Assembly: GCA_003584625.1 (NCBI GenBank)
Contig: AP017647.1
Span: 916,603 to 980,602, forward strand
Length of the DNA stretch: 64,000 bases
DNA from: Methanothermobacter sp. MT-2
GTDB lineage: Archaea > Methanobacteriota > Methanobacteria > Methanobacteriales > DSM-23052
Direction: 5' to 3'
In this document: piece after piece, positions 17,291-26,260 of the stretch
Layout: every line of letters starts with the position of its first letter
Position numbering within the stretch: the stretch's first letter is position 1
Translations under genes and position numbers: made by a program
Notes under the pieces: generated by a model
Database searches by the model: none
What the model was told of the DNA's origin: nothing
The model's input: the letters and a program-made list of their open reading frames with translations, nothing else

Positions 17291-17381
17291 TAAAGGAAAA
17301 AAAACTAAATATGCCATAAGACTTGTTAGAGATGCTGTGAACACCCCCCCCGAGTGGGGTGGATGGGCTTATCCTATACTT

Positions 17382-18830
17382 TTATCCGAGGAATTTTCTT
17401 AAACTCGCAGTTTCCACTATCCTATCCTGGATCATGCTCGGCTTATTAAGTGACAAACTCTGGTTTATATCATCAACTAAACGTTTATGTTTTTCATTAA
17501 TTTCTATATCAAAATGTTCCTTGATTCTCCAGTATAAATCCTCGTCCAAGTAAGGTGAATCAGGGTTAATATACTTTAAGGCATCTAACATGTCCCCTTC
17601 AAAATTTATGTAAATTTCATGGAGGTATTCCAAATCCTTTTCAGAGAATGCGCTGAAACCGAGGATCTCAGGGGGCACCCCAATGGAATAAAGGGCTGCG
17701 GTAAAGGTTATGGCCCTTGGAAGTGAAACTTTCCCTATGCTCCTTGAATACCCGAACAATCCTATGTGGAGCTTCCTTTTCCTCCTTCTTGGCACATATT
17801 TGGACACTCGATTTATGATATCTGCAAGTTTTAGGACTTGGCGACGATATTCTCTACAATATTTTTCCATGATTTTCACTGCAACTTCGACATCTATTTC
17901 CTGTGCTTTACCGGGCTTTTTTGATTTTAACTTGTCAACGGCTTTTATGACCTCTCGTGGTGGATGATCATATTTGAAAGATGACTGTAATGTGAATGTA
18001 TAAGTGCTGGGATATTCTTTTATGACGTTATCTACATTGGATGGTGTTAGGCTTCCTCTGAAAGGCGCTGAGCCCATTCCTATAATAGGATATATTTTTA
18101 TCCCTGTTTCCTCCTCGATTTTTTTGAAATCGTAAAGGGCGATCTTATTAAGTATAATGGCGGATATTATCCCATAATTCATGGAGGGGTCTGAACGTGC
18201 CAGGAACACTCTTTGGTGGTTGATATCTTTCCCATCCAAATATTCTCGGGTTATGGTGGCCGCGGTTAACATTCCCTCGCGGTCTTCGAATAGTGGTATT
18301 ACATTTATTGTTTCTGGTTTGAATTCTCCTATCCATTCTTTTATTGTCACGTCCCCAAGTGAGAAGTCTTGTTTTCCTACAACAAACCTTCTATAATAAT
18401 TGTAGATGCGATTAAGCGAATTGCTAGAGGATGTCATGGGTAGTATAACTTCGAATACTGGGGCTATTTCCATTCCATAGAATAATGTTGCTGTATCATA
18501 TGAACGGGGTATGCTTTCGAGGGTTTCAAGGAGTATCTTCGCCTCTTCTCGCTCCACTGTAGGGTTAGGAACTCTTAGAGTTAATCTACAATCCTTTCCG
18601 AGCACGTTTTCTTGGAAGAATGATTTATAATTCGCGAGGAGTTTTTTCACAACATAATTGTCAACTTCTTTGCCTTCACAATCCCACATTTGCTCGTCAC
18701 ATCCAAAATGGGAGAATACATAATATGCTTCTTTTATCTCATCTTCTCCTGTAAGAAGTGGACTTGAGGCGAAGAATGGAGGGTTCACATTATCTGGATG
18801 TTGTGTGCTCATACACCTTGGGATCTTCAT
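17382..18830 (-). CDS. ppcA: Archaeal-type phosphoenolpyruvate carboxylase
   Basis: A 482-residue PEP carboxylase of the compact archaeal type (PpcA), first described in Methanothermobacter. It carboxylates PEP to oxaloacetate, feeding the incomplete reductive citric acid branch and aspartate synthesis. Diagnostic motifs are CMSTQHPDNV at the N-terminus, HFGCDEQMWDCEGKEVD, GMGSAPFRGSL and KLHIGLFGYSRSIG near residue 375. The ATG at 18830 follows GAGGGAGTG. A TTG nine codons upstream keeps the frame open but would add a non-conserved leader. The protein lacks the regulatory phosphorylation domain of bacterial/plant PEPC, as is usual for this type. Confidence 0.95.
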   Translation of the reverse strand: MKIPRCMSTQHPDNVNPPFFASSPLLTGEDEIKEAYYVFSHFGCDEQMWDCEGKEVDNYVVKKLLANYKSFFQENVLGKDCRLTLRVPNPTVEREEAKILLETLESIPRSYDTATLFYGMEIAPVFEVILPMTSSSNSLNRIYNYYRRFVVGKQDFSLGDVTIKEWIGEFKPETINVIPLFEDREGMLTAATITREYLDGKDINHQRVFLARSDPSMNYGIISAIILNKIALYDFKKIEEETGIKIYPIIGMGSAPFRGSLTPSNVDNVIKEYPSTYTFTLQSSFKYDHPPREVIKAVDKLKSKKPGKAQEIDVEVAVKIMEKYCREYRRQVLKLADIINRVSKYVPRRRKRKLHIGLFGYSRSIGKVSLPRAITFTAALYSIGVPPEILGFSAFSEKDLEYLHEIYINFEGDMLDALKYINPDSPYLDEDLYWRIKEHFDIEINEKHKRLVDDINQSLSLNKPSMIQDRIVETASLRKFLG

Positions 18831-18918
18831 AGGCACTCCCTCATATAATGGGATCAAAAATAGGATATAAAGGTTCTGATGGGGAAAATTACCCTTGAAA
18901 ATTTTAATAGGGGGTTAT

Positions 18919-20181
18919 CTACAGTTTCCCTTTTATTCCCATTCTTATAAGTTGTTTGGAGAGATGGCGCCTTGCACAAGTTGGAACTTCATAATAGCCC
19001 TCCTTTAACTGTCTTGGGATTTTCCTCGGGATTTTTTCACCATTTCTCAATCTTTTACCACAATTTGGACATTTGAACCCTTTACCTTGTCCTGCTGATT
19101 TCATCCTTTTACCACAAGAGCAAATAGGATTTTCATATATTATTAGAGGTTTAACCTTCTCTATTCTTATTTTTTCAATGTTCAAGGTCCCATGGACTCC
19201 TACACCACCAAATACTTCCACTTTGTCACCTGGCCTTAACTTCTTTATTATTTTTCTAAAGTTTTTTGTGGGTTCATAGGCAGCACATTCTATTTCACCA
19301 GAGTCATCCTTAAGTGTGAAGAATACGTGGCCCCCTTCGATGACGCGAGGCTTGTCCTTCACTTCACCCGAGACGACGTAACAGCCAAATTGTTTCATCT
19401 GGGATATATTGTCAATTTTTTGAATGTGTTGATCGGTATGTTGGTTGGTTTCGAAGATGCAGTATCTTTCGATTTTTTCTCCAACTTTTATCATTTGATG
19501 GGCTTTCAGTAGGATTTCGGGTGATTCTCCTCTTATACCATAGAGTATTGGGCAGGGCGTGTGAGGTTCTATGGCTATATAATCATCGTCAATGTTATCA
19601 AATGTCCAAGGGTATGTTTCTTCGTCCATTTTTTTAACAGAATCCTTGTCTATTTTCCTCTTTTTACCATAATTTTCTGGTGAGCGGTAAGCGATAAGCT
19701 CATAGGTTTTATCGGGTAGAGGGCATCCAATAGCTGCAAGGGCGCCTATAACACCCCTACCATTCTTGTACTCGTAAATTTCGGCTCCCAGTTTATCCGC
19801 TAATCTTCTTGCATCTTCTATGGTTAGTATTCGTCTTATGGCATCGAGGGCGAATTTTCTTAAATCATCATTGACTTGGCCTTCATAGAATACTACACCA
19901 GGGTTCGTATCCTCATTTTGGAGTTCTGAAAATCTTGAAACAAAAGATAAAACTATCTCCTTTATCTTATTGGCTTCTTCAATCTCCCGGACTTCTATTT
20001 TAAATGATACTGCCCCGTTACCCCTTGTTTTGTTAGGGGCGAATGGGTTGAGTCTTATTAACCTAGGATAACCACTAATAGTATAACCGCAAACCTTAAG
20101 TTTCTCAATTATCAAACATAAGATGTAGGTGGTGCACATTCCATTTGGAGAATCTGTATCATCAATACCTACATGTAACAT
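18919..20181 (-). CDS. tiaS: tRNA(Ile2) 2-agmatinylcytidine synthetase TiaS
   Basis: A 420-residue enzyme that uses ATP and agmatine to modify C34 of the CAU-anticodon tRNA-Ile, letting it read AUA instead of AUG. It is essential in archaea. The N-terminus MLHVGIDDTDSPNGMCT is the TiaS kinase-like signature. An OB-fold (GEVKDKPRVIEGGHVFF, residues 285-345) and a C-terminal zinc ribbon (CSCGKRMKS...CPNCGKR, about 351-375) follow in the standard order. AGGGTGAAAAAAC precedes the ATG. Only 24 bases separate it from the divergent HTH regulator, so its promoter probably lies inside that gene. Confidence 0.95.
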   Translation of the reverse strand: MLHVGIDDTDSPNGMCTTYILCLIIEKLKVCGYTISGYPRLIRLNPFAPNKTRGNGAVSFKIEVREIEEANKIKEIVLSFVSRFSELQNEDTNPGVVFYEGQVNDDLRKFALDAIRRILTIEDARRLADKLGAEIYEYKNGRGVIGALAAIGCPLPDKTYELIAYRSPENYGKKRKIDKDSVKKMDEETYPWTFDNIDDDYIAIEPHTPCPILYGIRGESPEILLKAHQMIKVGEKIERYCIFETNQHTDQHIQKIDNISQMKQFGCYVVSGEVKDKPRVIEGGHVFFTLKDDSGEIECAAYEPTKNFRKIIKKLRPGDKVEVFGGVGVHGTLNIEKIRIEKVKPLIIYENPICSCGKRMKSAGQGKGFKCPNCGKRLRNGEKIPRKIPRQLKEGYYEVPTCARRHLSKQLIRMGIKGKL

Positions 20182-20205
20182 GTTTTTTCACCCTGGTGAT
20201 CCAAA

Positions 20206-21153
20206 TTGAACGTTATGAAAAGGGAGGAAATACTCCAAGAATTATATGATCTGCTCGCAAACCATGGTTTTAGAATATCCCATATTTATGAGAGGAGCTG
20301 TTTTGACCTTCTAGCAAGGAAGAAACTCCTACTACTCCTACTAAAAGTACTCGTTAATATCGATGCTATTAATAGTTTACAAGCTCATGAAATAAAAAAG
20401 GTTGCCTACACCTTCCTCGCAGCACCCCTTATCATAGGCCTGAAATCCAAAACAGACTACCTTGAAGAAGACGTGGTATATGAAAGACATGGCATACCAG
20501 TCATAGCCCTTAAAACATTGAAGAATATGATTATAGAAGGCCACCACCCAGAAGTGTTCGCTGACAGGGGAGGCTATTATGTTCAGATTGATGGTGACAC
20601 CCTAAGAGAGGTTAGAGAAGAATATAATATGTCACTTAAGGATCTTGCAGATCTGGCCCATGTATCAAGGGAGACCATTTACAAGTATGAGAATGGTATT
20701 GTAAGAGCTTCACCTGAAACTGCAATGATACTCGAAGAAATACTAAACATAAAAATAATACTTTCAATTGATCTTTTCAAGACCCCCGGGATTGATAAGG
20801 ATATCGTGGAAAATAGCTCGGATAAACGGGCTGAGAAACTTGCTGAATTAGGCTTTGGGGTGATCCAAACCCAAAAAGCGCCATTCGACGCCCTTGCCAA
20901 GGAGAGGAAATTCGAGAATACGGTTATAACAGATCTTGAAAAGAATAGGGATCCTCGAACCCTTAAGAGGATGGCGGTTCCCTTAAAGGACATATCATTG
21001 ATCACGGGATCGGATGCTGTTTTCATATTAAAGAATCCCAAGATCAAGGAATCCTTTGAGGGCATACCAGTGATCAAAGATTGGGAGATAGATGAAATAG
21101 AAAGCTCAAAGGAATTCCTAAAGATAATAGGCGAAAGAAAAGGATACAATTAA
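20206..21153 (+). CDS. Archaeal HTH-type transcriptional regulator (XRE-like HTH)
   Basis: A 315-residue conserved archaeal regulator. The N-terminal domain (1-110) resembles an endonuclease-like or sensing module (SCFDLLARKKLLLLLLKVL). An XRE-type helix-turn-helix follows at about residues 125-180 (VREEYNMSLKDLADLAHVSR, TIYKYENG). A C-terminal domain repeats the N-terminal pattern (QKAPFDALAKERKFENTVIT). Start choice: TTG at 20206 is five bases after GGTGAT, while ATG at 20215 is 14 bases away, so TTG is preferred. It is divergent from tiaS and overlaps the convergent gene at its 3' end by 4 bp. Confidence 0.85.
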   Translation: MNVMKREEILQELYDLLANHGFRISHIYERSCFDLLARKKLLLLLLKVLVNIDAINSLQAHEIKKVAYTFLAAPLIIGLKSKTDYLEEDVVYERHGIPVIALKTLKNMIIEGHHPEVFADRGGYYVQIDGDTLREVREEYNMSLKDLADLAHVSRETIYKYENGIVRASPETAMILEEILNIKIILSIDLFKTPGIDKDIVENSSDKRAEKLAELGFGVIQTQKAPFDALAKERKFENTVITDLEKNRDPRTLKRMAVPLKDISLITGSDAVFILKNPKIKESFEGIPVIKDWEIDEIESSKEFLKIIGERKGYN

Positions 21154-21899
21154 TACCTAAACAGCAAAGTGAAGGTTTCCTCGGCCTCATCTGTAGATGC
21201 GACGCCTATACTAACCATGTCAAGATAATCTATCCCCTCCAGGAATTTGAAGGCTTCATCAGGTTTTAATATGCCAGCGGCTAATACCTTATGCGCCATG
21301 ATAACCTTACCAGTATCTAGTATAAGCTCCCTGAGTTCTCTTCTCTCATCTTCTAGGAAACCAGGAAAGTCCATCATATATCCAAGCTTGTTCAATGGTA
21401 TCATGTAAATATCAAAAAGATCTAATATATCAGAGGCGAGAAGTTTCATTGTAGTATTCCTTGGAAAAGCAGTTATAAGACCACTCACCACACCCATATC
21501 ATTTATAAGATCAAGCATATCCCCTAATTCCCCCACATCTAGTCTATCAGAATATTCCTCATCTAATAGCATAACATCCGCCGCCAAATCAGAAAAGATT
21601 TCAACATCCTCCTGGAACCTACCAGCCCTCACAGTCCCGATAATAGTAAAATCTAGGCCAGATTCAATGACCCCAGTTAATGCTTCAATAACTGGATGTT
21701 CTGGTATAACTTGTATGGCCTGGACTCCCAACTCATAAGATTTTTCCATGATCTTCTGGATATTCCTCGGCTTATTATAAAGGTCTATCTGATATAAGCG
21801 AGACCTATGGCCAAAATATGTTAAACCTGCAAATGGTGCTGTTCCCAGTGAAGTGCATGGTATCTTCTTATCTTTGATTTTAATGGATCCTTCAAACAT
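21150..21899 (-). CDS. Conserved archaeal TIM-barrel-like protein of unknown function
   Basis: A 249-residue protein with barrel-type alternation: LGTAPFAGLTYFGHRS near the N-terminus, GVQAIQVIPEHP, DFTIIGTVRAGRF, ADVMLLDEEYSDRLD, GVVSGLITAFPRNT, KVIMAHKVLAAGIL and DMVSIGVAST at the last strand. The GTAPFAG start and MAHKVLAAG...GVASTDEAEET end recall aldo/keto reductase-like or deoxyribose-phosphate aldolase-like families, but the usual catalytic Tyr/Lys/His set cannot be placed. I do not recognise the substrate. It sits alone between the HTH regulator (convergent) and serA (divergent). Confidence 0.7.
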   Translation of the reverse strand: MFEGSIKIKDKKIPCTSLGTAPFAGLTYFGHRSRLYQIDLYNKPRNIQKIMEKSYELGVQAIQVIPEHPVIEALTGVIESGLDFTIIGTVRAGRFQEDVEIFSDLAADVMLLDEEYSDRLDVGELGDMLDLINDMGVVSGLITAFPRNTTMKLLASDILDLFDIYMIPLNKLGYMMDFPGFLEDERRELRELILDTGKVIMAHKVLAAGILKPDEAFKFLEGIDYLDMVSIGVASTDEAEETFTLLFRY

Positions 21900-22020
21900 G
21901 GTAACAATCCACTCTATGGTAGTGTGTAAAGATATATTAAGTTTCTATGATAAACATATTCTATCCTCAAGATTGATCTTTGCGATTACATTATATTAAA
22001 TTTTCAGCAGGTGAGATATC

Positions 22021-23592
22021 ATGAAAGTACTTGTTGCGGATTCAATCAACGAAAAAGGGATAGCGGAACTTGAAAAGGCGGCTGAAGTCGTGGTTGATAC
22101 AAGTATAAGACCAGATGAGCTTTTAGAAACCATAAAGGATTTTGATGCTATTATTGTAAGGAGTCGGACGAAGGTTACAAGGGAAGTTATAGAAGCCGCT
22201 CCTAGATTGAAGATCATTGCAAGGGCTGGTGTGGGTGTGGATAATATCGATGTCGATGCCGCCACAGAAAAGGGTATCATGGTCATAAATGCCCCTGAGT
22301 CCACTTCCATTACAGTGGCGGAACATACCATGGGTTTAATGTTAGCACTTGCAAGAAAGATACACCTTGCTGATAAGTCTGTTAAGGAAGGTAAATGGGA
22401 GAAAAACGAGTTCATGGGGATAGAACTTAACAATAAGATCCTTGGAGTTATTGGTATGGGTAGGATAGGCTCCCAGGTTGTTACACGCGCAAAATCCTTT
22501 GGGATGAACGTGCTTGTCCATGACCCCTATATCAGTGAAGAAGCAGCTGATGAAATGGGCGTGGAAATAGCCGAACTTGAAACACTCCTCAGAAAATCCG
22601 ATATTATAACAATACACGTCCCATTAACCAAAGAGACAGAACACTTGATATCAGATCGTGAATTGAATATGATGAAGGACACTGCATTTATAATAAATTG
22701 TGCCCGTGGAGGTATAGTGGATGAGGACGCCCTTTACAGAGCCTTGAAGGAGGGTGATATAGCGGGTGCCGCGCTTGATGTTTTCGAAGAGGAACCACCA
22801 AAGGACAGTCCACTACTAGAACTAGATAACGTGGTTTTAACACCACACATAGGGGCTTCCACGGTTGAAGCCCAGAGAGACGCTGCTATAATCGTTGCAA
22901 ATGAGATCAGAGAAGTTTTTGAGGGTGGAACGCCACAGAATGTGCTTAACATGCCAGTATTAGACCCTGAAACCTTCAAAACCTTGAAACCATATATCAG
23001 ATTGGCTGAGAAAATAGGCAGTCTGGTTGTGCAGGCAACACCAGGAAAGATAGAAAACCTTGAAGTCACATATTGTGGTGAATTGGCTGAAATACCTCAA
23101 CAGGATATCTTGACCCGGACCATACTTCAAAGCATATTGAATCCTATTTTAACAGAGCCAGTGAATCTTGTTAACGCGCCCATGATCGCGAAGAAGAGGG
23201 GTGTGATAGTTACAGAGGGTAAAAGAGCAGAATCTGGGGATTATAAGTCGCTTATAGTATTGGTTGTTAAATCTGATGAGGGAGAGTTTAGTGTTGAGGG
23301 AACCTATATTAGGGAGCCTAAAATAGTGAAGATAAACGATTATAACGTTGATGTTAAACCAGAGGGTATAATGTTAATAGCAAAGTATAGGGATCTGCCA
23401 GGGACCATCGGGGCTATCGGAACAAAACTTGGAGAACATAACATTAACATAGCTATTATGCAGGTTGGTAGAAAAGAGATTGGTGGAGAGGCTGTAATGG
23501 TACTTAAAGTGGATCAGGAGGTACCATCACATGTCCTCGAGGAGATAAAGGAACTAGAAAATGTGGATGATATTGTTGCAATCGAATTATAA
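22021..23592 (+). CDS. serA: D-3-phosphoglycerate dehydrogenase SerA
   Basis: A 523-residue long-form PGDH, first enzyme of serine synthesis (3-phosphoglycerate to 3-phosphohydroxypyruvate, NAD-linked). Seen in order: the substrate domain with [14 protein letters not shown] and [14 protein letters not shown]; the NAD-binding GMGRIGSQV (about residues 143-151); catalytic [13 protein letters not shown] and HIGAST; an intervening ASB domain (about 315-440); and a C-terminal ACT domain ([21 protein letters not shown], about 450-523) that usually binds serine for feedback inhibition. AGGTGAGATATC precedes the ATG. Its 3' end overlaps the convergent JAMM gene by 6 bp. Confidence 0.97.
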   Translation: MKVLVADSINEKGIAELEKAAEVVVDTSIRPDELLETIKDFDAIIVRSRTKVTREVIEAAPRLKIIARAGVGVDNIDVDAATEKGIMVINAPESTSITVAEHTMGLMLALARKIHLADKSVKEGKWEKNEFMGIELNNKILGVIGMGRIGSQVVTRAKSFGMNVLVHDPYISEEAADEMGVEIAELETLLRKSDIITIHVPLTKETEHLISDRELNMMKDTAFIINCARGGIVDEDALYRALKEGDIAGAALDVFEEEPPKDSPLLELDNVVLTPHIGASTVEAQRDAAIIVANEIREVFEGGTPQNVLNMPVLDPETFKTLKPYIRLAEKIGSLVVQATPGKIENLEVTYCGELAEIPQQDILTRTILQSILNPILTEPVNLVNAPMIAKKRGVIVTEGKRAESGDYKSLIVLVVKSDEGEFSVEGTYIREPKIVKINDYNVDVKPEGIMLIAKYRDLPGTIGAIGTKLGEHNINIAIMQVGRKEIGGEAVMVLKVDQEVPSHVLEEIKELENVDDIVAIEL

Positions 23593-24021
23593 TCCTTTCA
23601 AAATTTCAAATGTGATCTTGTTACCATACCTGTCATAGGATGCTATAGTATCCTCCCGGTAAGGATAGGCTATTATCATATGGAATAATCCATTTTTTGA
23701 GAAGAAGTGTAAATCTTCCCTTGAAGGATTATTGTTAGGTGTTGGATGGGAGTGAACAGATCCAATAGTGGATGCGAATGGTGGTAACATAAGAGTCTGC
23801 ATTACAGCCCCTTCATTTGAAGTTTCACCTGGTAGAAAAATTAAACCCTTAACATTGAGACTCTCATCCACTACTTTACCTTCAAGTAAAGCCGCGAATT
23901 CCCTAGGATGAACATTCCTTGCAGTTTCTATAATTTCATCAATGACCTGTGAATCAACTTGTATCCTCTTGATTTGTTTCAAACCAAATATTTTCTCTAT
24001 AATGTAATCTATAAAACCCAT
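23587..24021 (-). CDS. JAMM/MPN+ metalloprotease-like protein
   Basis: A 144-residue archaeal MPN+ domain protein. The zinc-binding JAMM signature is complete: Glu in FAALLEG (about residue 47), H90 and H92 in SVHSHP, S100 and D103 in NPSREDL. Members cleave isopeptide bonds of ubiquitin-like modifiers, including archaeal SAMPs. No SAMP or E1-like gene is adjacent. It is last in a coupled minus-strand operon with thg1 (1-bp overlap) and nadX. Function in vivo is inference from the family. Confidence 0.85.
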   Translation of the reverse strand: MGFIDYIIEKIFGLKQIKRIQVDSQVIDEIIETARNVHPREFAALLEGKVVDESLNVKGLIFLPGETSNEGAVMQTLMLPPFASTIGSVHSHPTPNNNPSREDLHFFSKNGLFHMIIAYPYREDTIASYDRYGNKITFEILKGL

Positions 24022-24758
24022 TAATCTATCCCTTCTATCATTTTAAAGAAGTCTTTGTTAAAAAGTGGAAGGTTCCTGTCAACTATGATCTTTTTCCTCC
24101 TTGACTCCACCTTCCTTTTATATCTGGGATCATAGCCTCTAATTGTAACAGTCCGCTTGTATATCCCAATACCTCTCCTATGCCATGCTGGTACCCTAGC
24201 AAGGTTCACACCCTTTTCAAAAAGGAGCTCATGGATGTCACTTGACTTCAAACCCCTAAGCTTTTCTGTTGCAGCCTTCTTGTCCATGGTCTCTCTAAGC
24301 TTCCAATAAGCGTAACTGTTAAGACAGTTCCGCCATGCTTCATCTTGTCTTGATTTAAAATATTCTCCCAGTAACTCTTCAGCAATGGGGATGATGCGAC
24401 TATCAAATGAAATGGGTTTTCTAATATCATTCCTTTCAAATTTTTTAAGCAGACATAGGATGAAGGAGGTTGCTGTGAAACTTGATAGTACAGAATCTAG
24501 TTTCTCTATGCGGCCATTGAAGGGTAATTCGTCGAATAGTATGTTGATTTCATCAGAGAAGGTATATATGAAAATTGGGCTGAATTCCCTCATGAGCTTA
24601 ATTGAAGTTTCAACCATACAATCTGCGAAGAATGGATCGTAGGGTCTTTCAAAATCTAATTCTCTGGTTAGTCTGTGGAATCTTCTACCATCAAGTCTTG
24701 TGATGGTCTTGCAACCACATGGAACCCTAATCCTGGAATAGATTTCACATTCTTTCAT
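24021..24758 (-). CDS. thg1: tRNA(His) guanylyltransferase Thg1-like protein
   Basis: A 245-residue Thg1-family enzyme that adds nucleotides in the 3'-to-5' direction to tRNA 5' ends. The metal-binding Asp residues are in [11 protein letters not shown] (D23) and FSDEINILF (D69), and [13 protein letters not shown] is also conserved. In archaea these enzymes repair 5'-truncated tRNAs or add G-1 to tRNA-His in a template-dependent way. It overlaps nadX by 4 bp upstream and the JAMM gene by 1 bp downstream, so all three are co-translated. Confidence 0.93.
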   Translation of the reverse strand: MKECEIYSRIRVPCGCKTITRLDGRRFHRLTRELDFERPYDPFFADCMVETSIKLMREFSPIFIYTFSDEINILFDELPFNGRIEKLDSVLSSFTATSFILCLLKKFERNDIRKPISFDSRIIPIAEELLGEYFKSRQDEAWRNCLNSYAYWKLRETMDKKAATEKLRGLKSSDIHELLFEKGVNLARVPAWHRRGIGIYKRTVTIRGYDPRYKRKVESRRKKIIVDRNLPLFNKDFFKMIEGID

Positions 24759-25519
24759 GTGCCGACCTTGAAATTCTCGCTTAAACTCTTGAGGAGTTTA
24801 ATAGCGGAATAAGCTGCTAGTACGCTTGTCTTAGGGTTGAGTGAACATCTAACATTCTCTGCTATTGTTTTGAATTCTCCGAAGTCTCCTTTAACTGTGA
24901 TCTCATGGACGTTCCTATTTACCTGGGGATCAACTATAATTTCGACTTCAGCGTCCATGTTACATGCTATGCTAAGGGTGGCTGCTACATTTATGTTAAG
25001 GGGGAACTTTTTAACAGCCTCTGATGCATTGCCCTTGTATAGTACTTGTTTTTCCTCGGTGGATATGCCTAGTGAACGTGGAGGCTTCCTTGTGACGAGT
25101 TTAACAGAGGTGATTTTACCTATGGAAGCTGCTTTTATACCATCCAAACCCACTATAGCACCTGAGGGGATGTAAACCCTGGCGTTATTCTTTGAGGCTA
25201 AATCCTCAATTCTTGAACGGAGCACTCCATCCATAAGAGCCCCCACACTCATTATGAGAACGTCTATCCCCTTTTTTAAGATTTTGGGGATGATCTCAGC
25301 CACCGCTTGGGGGGATGCGGCTTCTATTATAATATCTACCTTGTCTAGCATGTCTTCTACTTTTAAAACTGCAATCCCATCTGCTATAGATGCCAGATTC
25401 TCGGCCTTTTCAAGATCTCTATCATAAAAGAATCTAAGTTGGATGTTAGAATCTTCTTCAAGCACGTAACTTGTTATGATATTTGCTATGGCTCCGCAAC
25501 CCACTATCCCCACTATCAT
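24755..25519 (-). CDS. nadX: L-aspartate dehydrogenase NadX
   Basis: A 254-residue NAD(P)-dependent aspartate dehydrogenase that makes iminoaspartate for NAD synthesis, replacing NadB. The Rossmann motif [12 protein letters not shown] is at the N-terminus (residues 3-14). [18 protein letters not shown], a [11 protein letters not shown]-like [16 protein letters not shown] segment (about 117-131) and an [10 protein letters not shown] motif follow, with the catalytic His in the NVHEITVKG region near residue 205. It is the first gene of the nadX-thg1-JAMM run, nine bases after the PRC-barrel stop codon region on the same strand. Confidence 0.92.
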   Translation of the reverse strand: MIVGIVGCGAIANIITSYVLEEDSNIQLRFFYDRDLEKAENLASIADGIAVLKVEDMLDKVDIIIEAASPQAVAEIIPKILKKGIDVLIMSVGALMDGVLRSRIEDLASKNNARVYIPSGAIVGLDGIKAASIGKITSVKLVTRKPPRSLGISTEEKQVLYKGNASEAVKKFPLNINVAATLSIACNMDAEVEIIVDPQVNRNVHEITVKGDFGEFKTIAENVRCSLNPKTSVLAAYSAIKLLKSLSENFKVGT

Positions 25520-25528
25520 AAGGGGTTC

Positions 25529-25867
25529 CTACCTTGTTGGGGTTTCATAAGATTTTGTTATCTCAGTTGTCTTAATATCTGGTGATATTATGAGTATGTC
25601 ACCAACGGCTTTAACACGATCATATGAAATGTCTATCATACCTTCTTCTTTTAGTGGTCTGATTTCATCTGATTCTGGGACTATGCGTATACTCGTCTTT
25701 AAAACGTCCTTTAATCCAAGATCTCTTTTCTCGGGGCTCATTGCCTTGGCTTTAAGTTTTGACACTCGACCCTTTTTTATGTTCAGGACAACATCTTGGA
25801 CTCTGCCGACATATTTACCCCCAGAAGTGTATATGTCAAGACCATAAAGCTTGGATAATTCCACCAT
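25529..25867 (-). CDS. PRC-barrel domain protein
   Basis: A 112-residue protein with an N-terminal PRC-barrel (LSKLYGLDIYTSGGKYVGRVQDVVLNIKKG is the characteristic two-strand start, residues 4-33). The C-terminal part repeats a similar beta pattern (YDRVKAVGDILIIS). PRC-barrels occur in RNA-processing and photosynthetic proteins, and small archaeal ones are of unknown role. GGAGTGTAAAAAAT precedes the ATG. It may share a transcript with nadX downstream. Confidence 0.85.
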   Translation of the reverse strand: MVELSKLYGLDIYTSGGKYVGRVQDVVLNIKKGRVSKLKAKAMSPEKRDLGLKDVLKTSIRIVPESDEIRPLKEEGMIDISYDRVKAVGDILIISPDIKTTEITKSYETPTR

Positions 25868-26260
25868 ATTTTTTACACTCCTTTCCTTTTTTTTAGTATT
25901 TCCCTTTATGGAAGTTTATTTCGTTTTATAATTTAAATAGTTTAGGAATAATTATGTGGATACAAAGCCATAGGCTAAATTTGCCGGTAAATATTATCAG
26001 CTTCATAAAAACCTTGAACCAAACTTGTTACCAGATTAACTGGGGGGTTTAAAACACTTATATCCCCCTTAAAAGGACGTTTAACATTGGGGGTTATTAT
26101 TTTGCTACTATGAAGGGATGAAAGATCTTAATAATCTCATGATCGTCCTTTTAAAAGCTTTTTCCTCCACTTAAATAAACTGTAATCTTCATTGTAAAAA
26201 AGATAGTGTCGCGTTCACTTATAATAAAAGAGATTTTGGAGGCATTTCACCCATAATTTG
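25868..26260. other. Intergenic region with two alternative G/C stems and a perfect 11-bp inverted repeat
   Basis: No gene is seen in this 393-base gap. G-run 26042-26047, C-run 26064-26068 and G-run 26089-26093 allow two mutually exclusive stems, because the C-run can pair with either G-run. An exact inverted repeat, TTAAAAGGACG (26069-26079) and CGTCCTTTTAA (26144-26154), encloses 64 bases. The region is the 5' side of the PRC-barrel gene on the minus strand and lies downstream of the photolyase stop. It could be a leader with attenuator-like switching, or a degenerate mobile remnant. No TnpB-like frame was found here. Confidence 0.4.

Noticed and set aside
16986-17300. RNase P RNA or SRP (7S) RNA
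   Set aside because: The universally conserved RNase P and SRP helix 8 motifs could not be found, although the region is structured.
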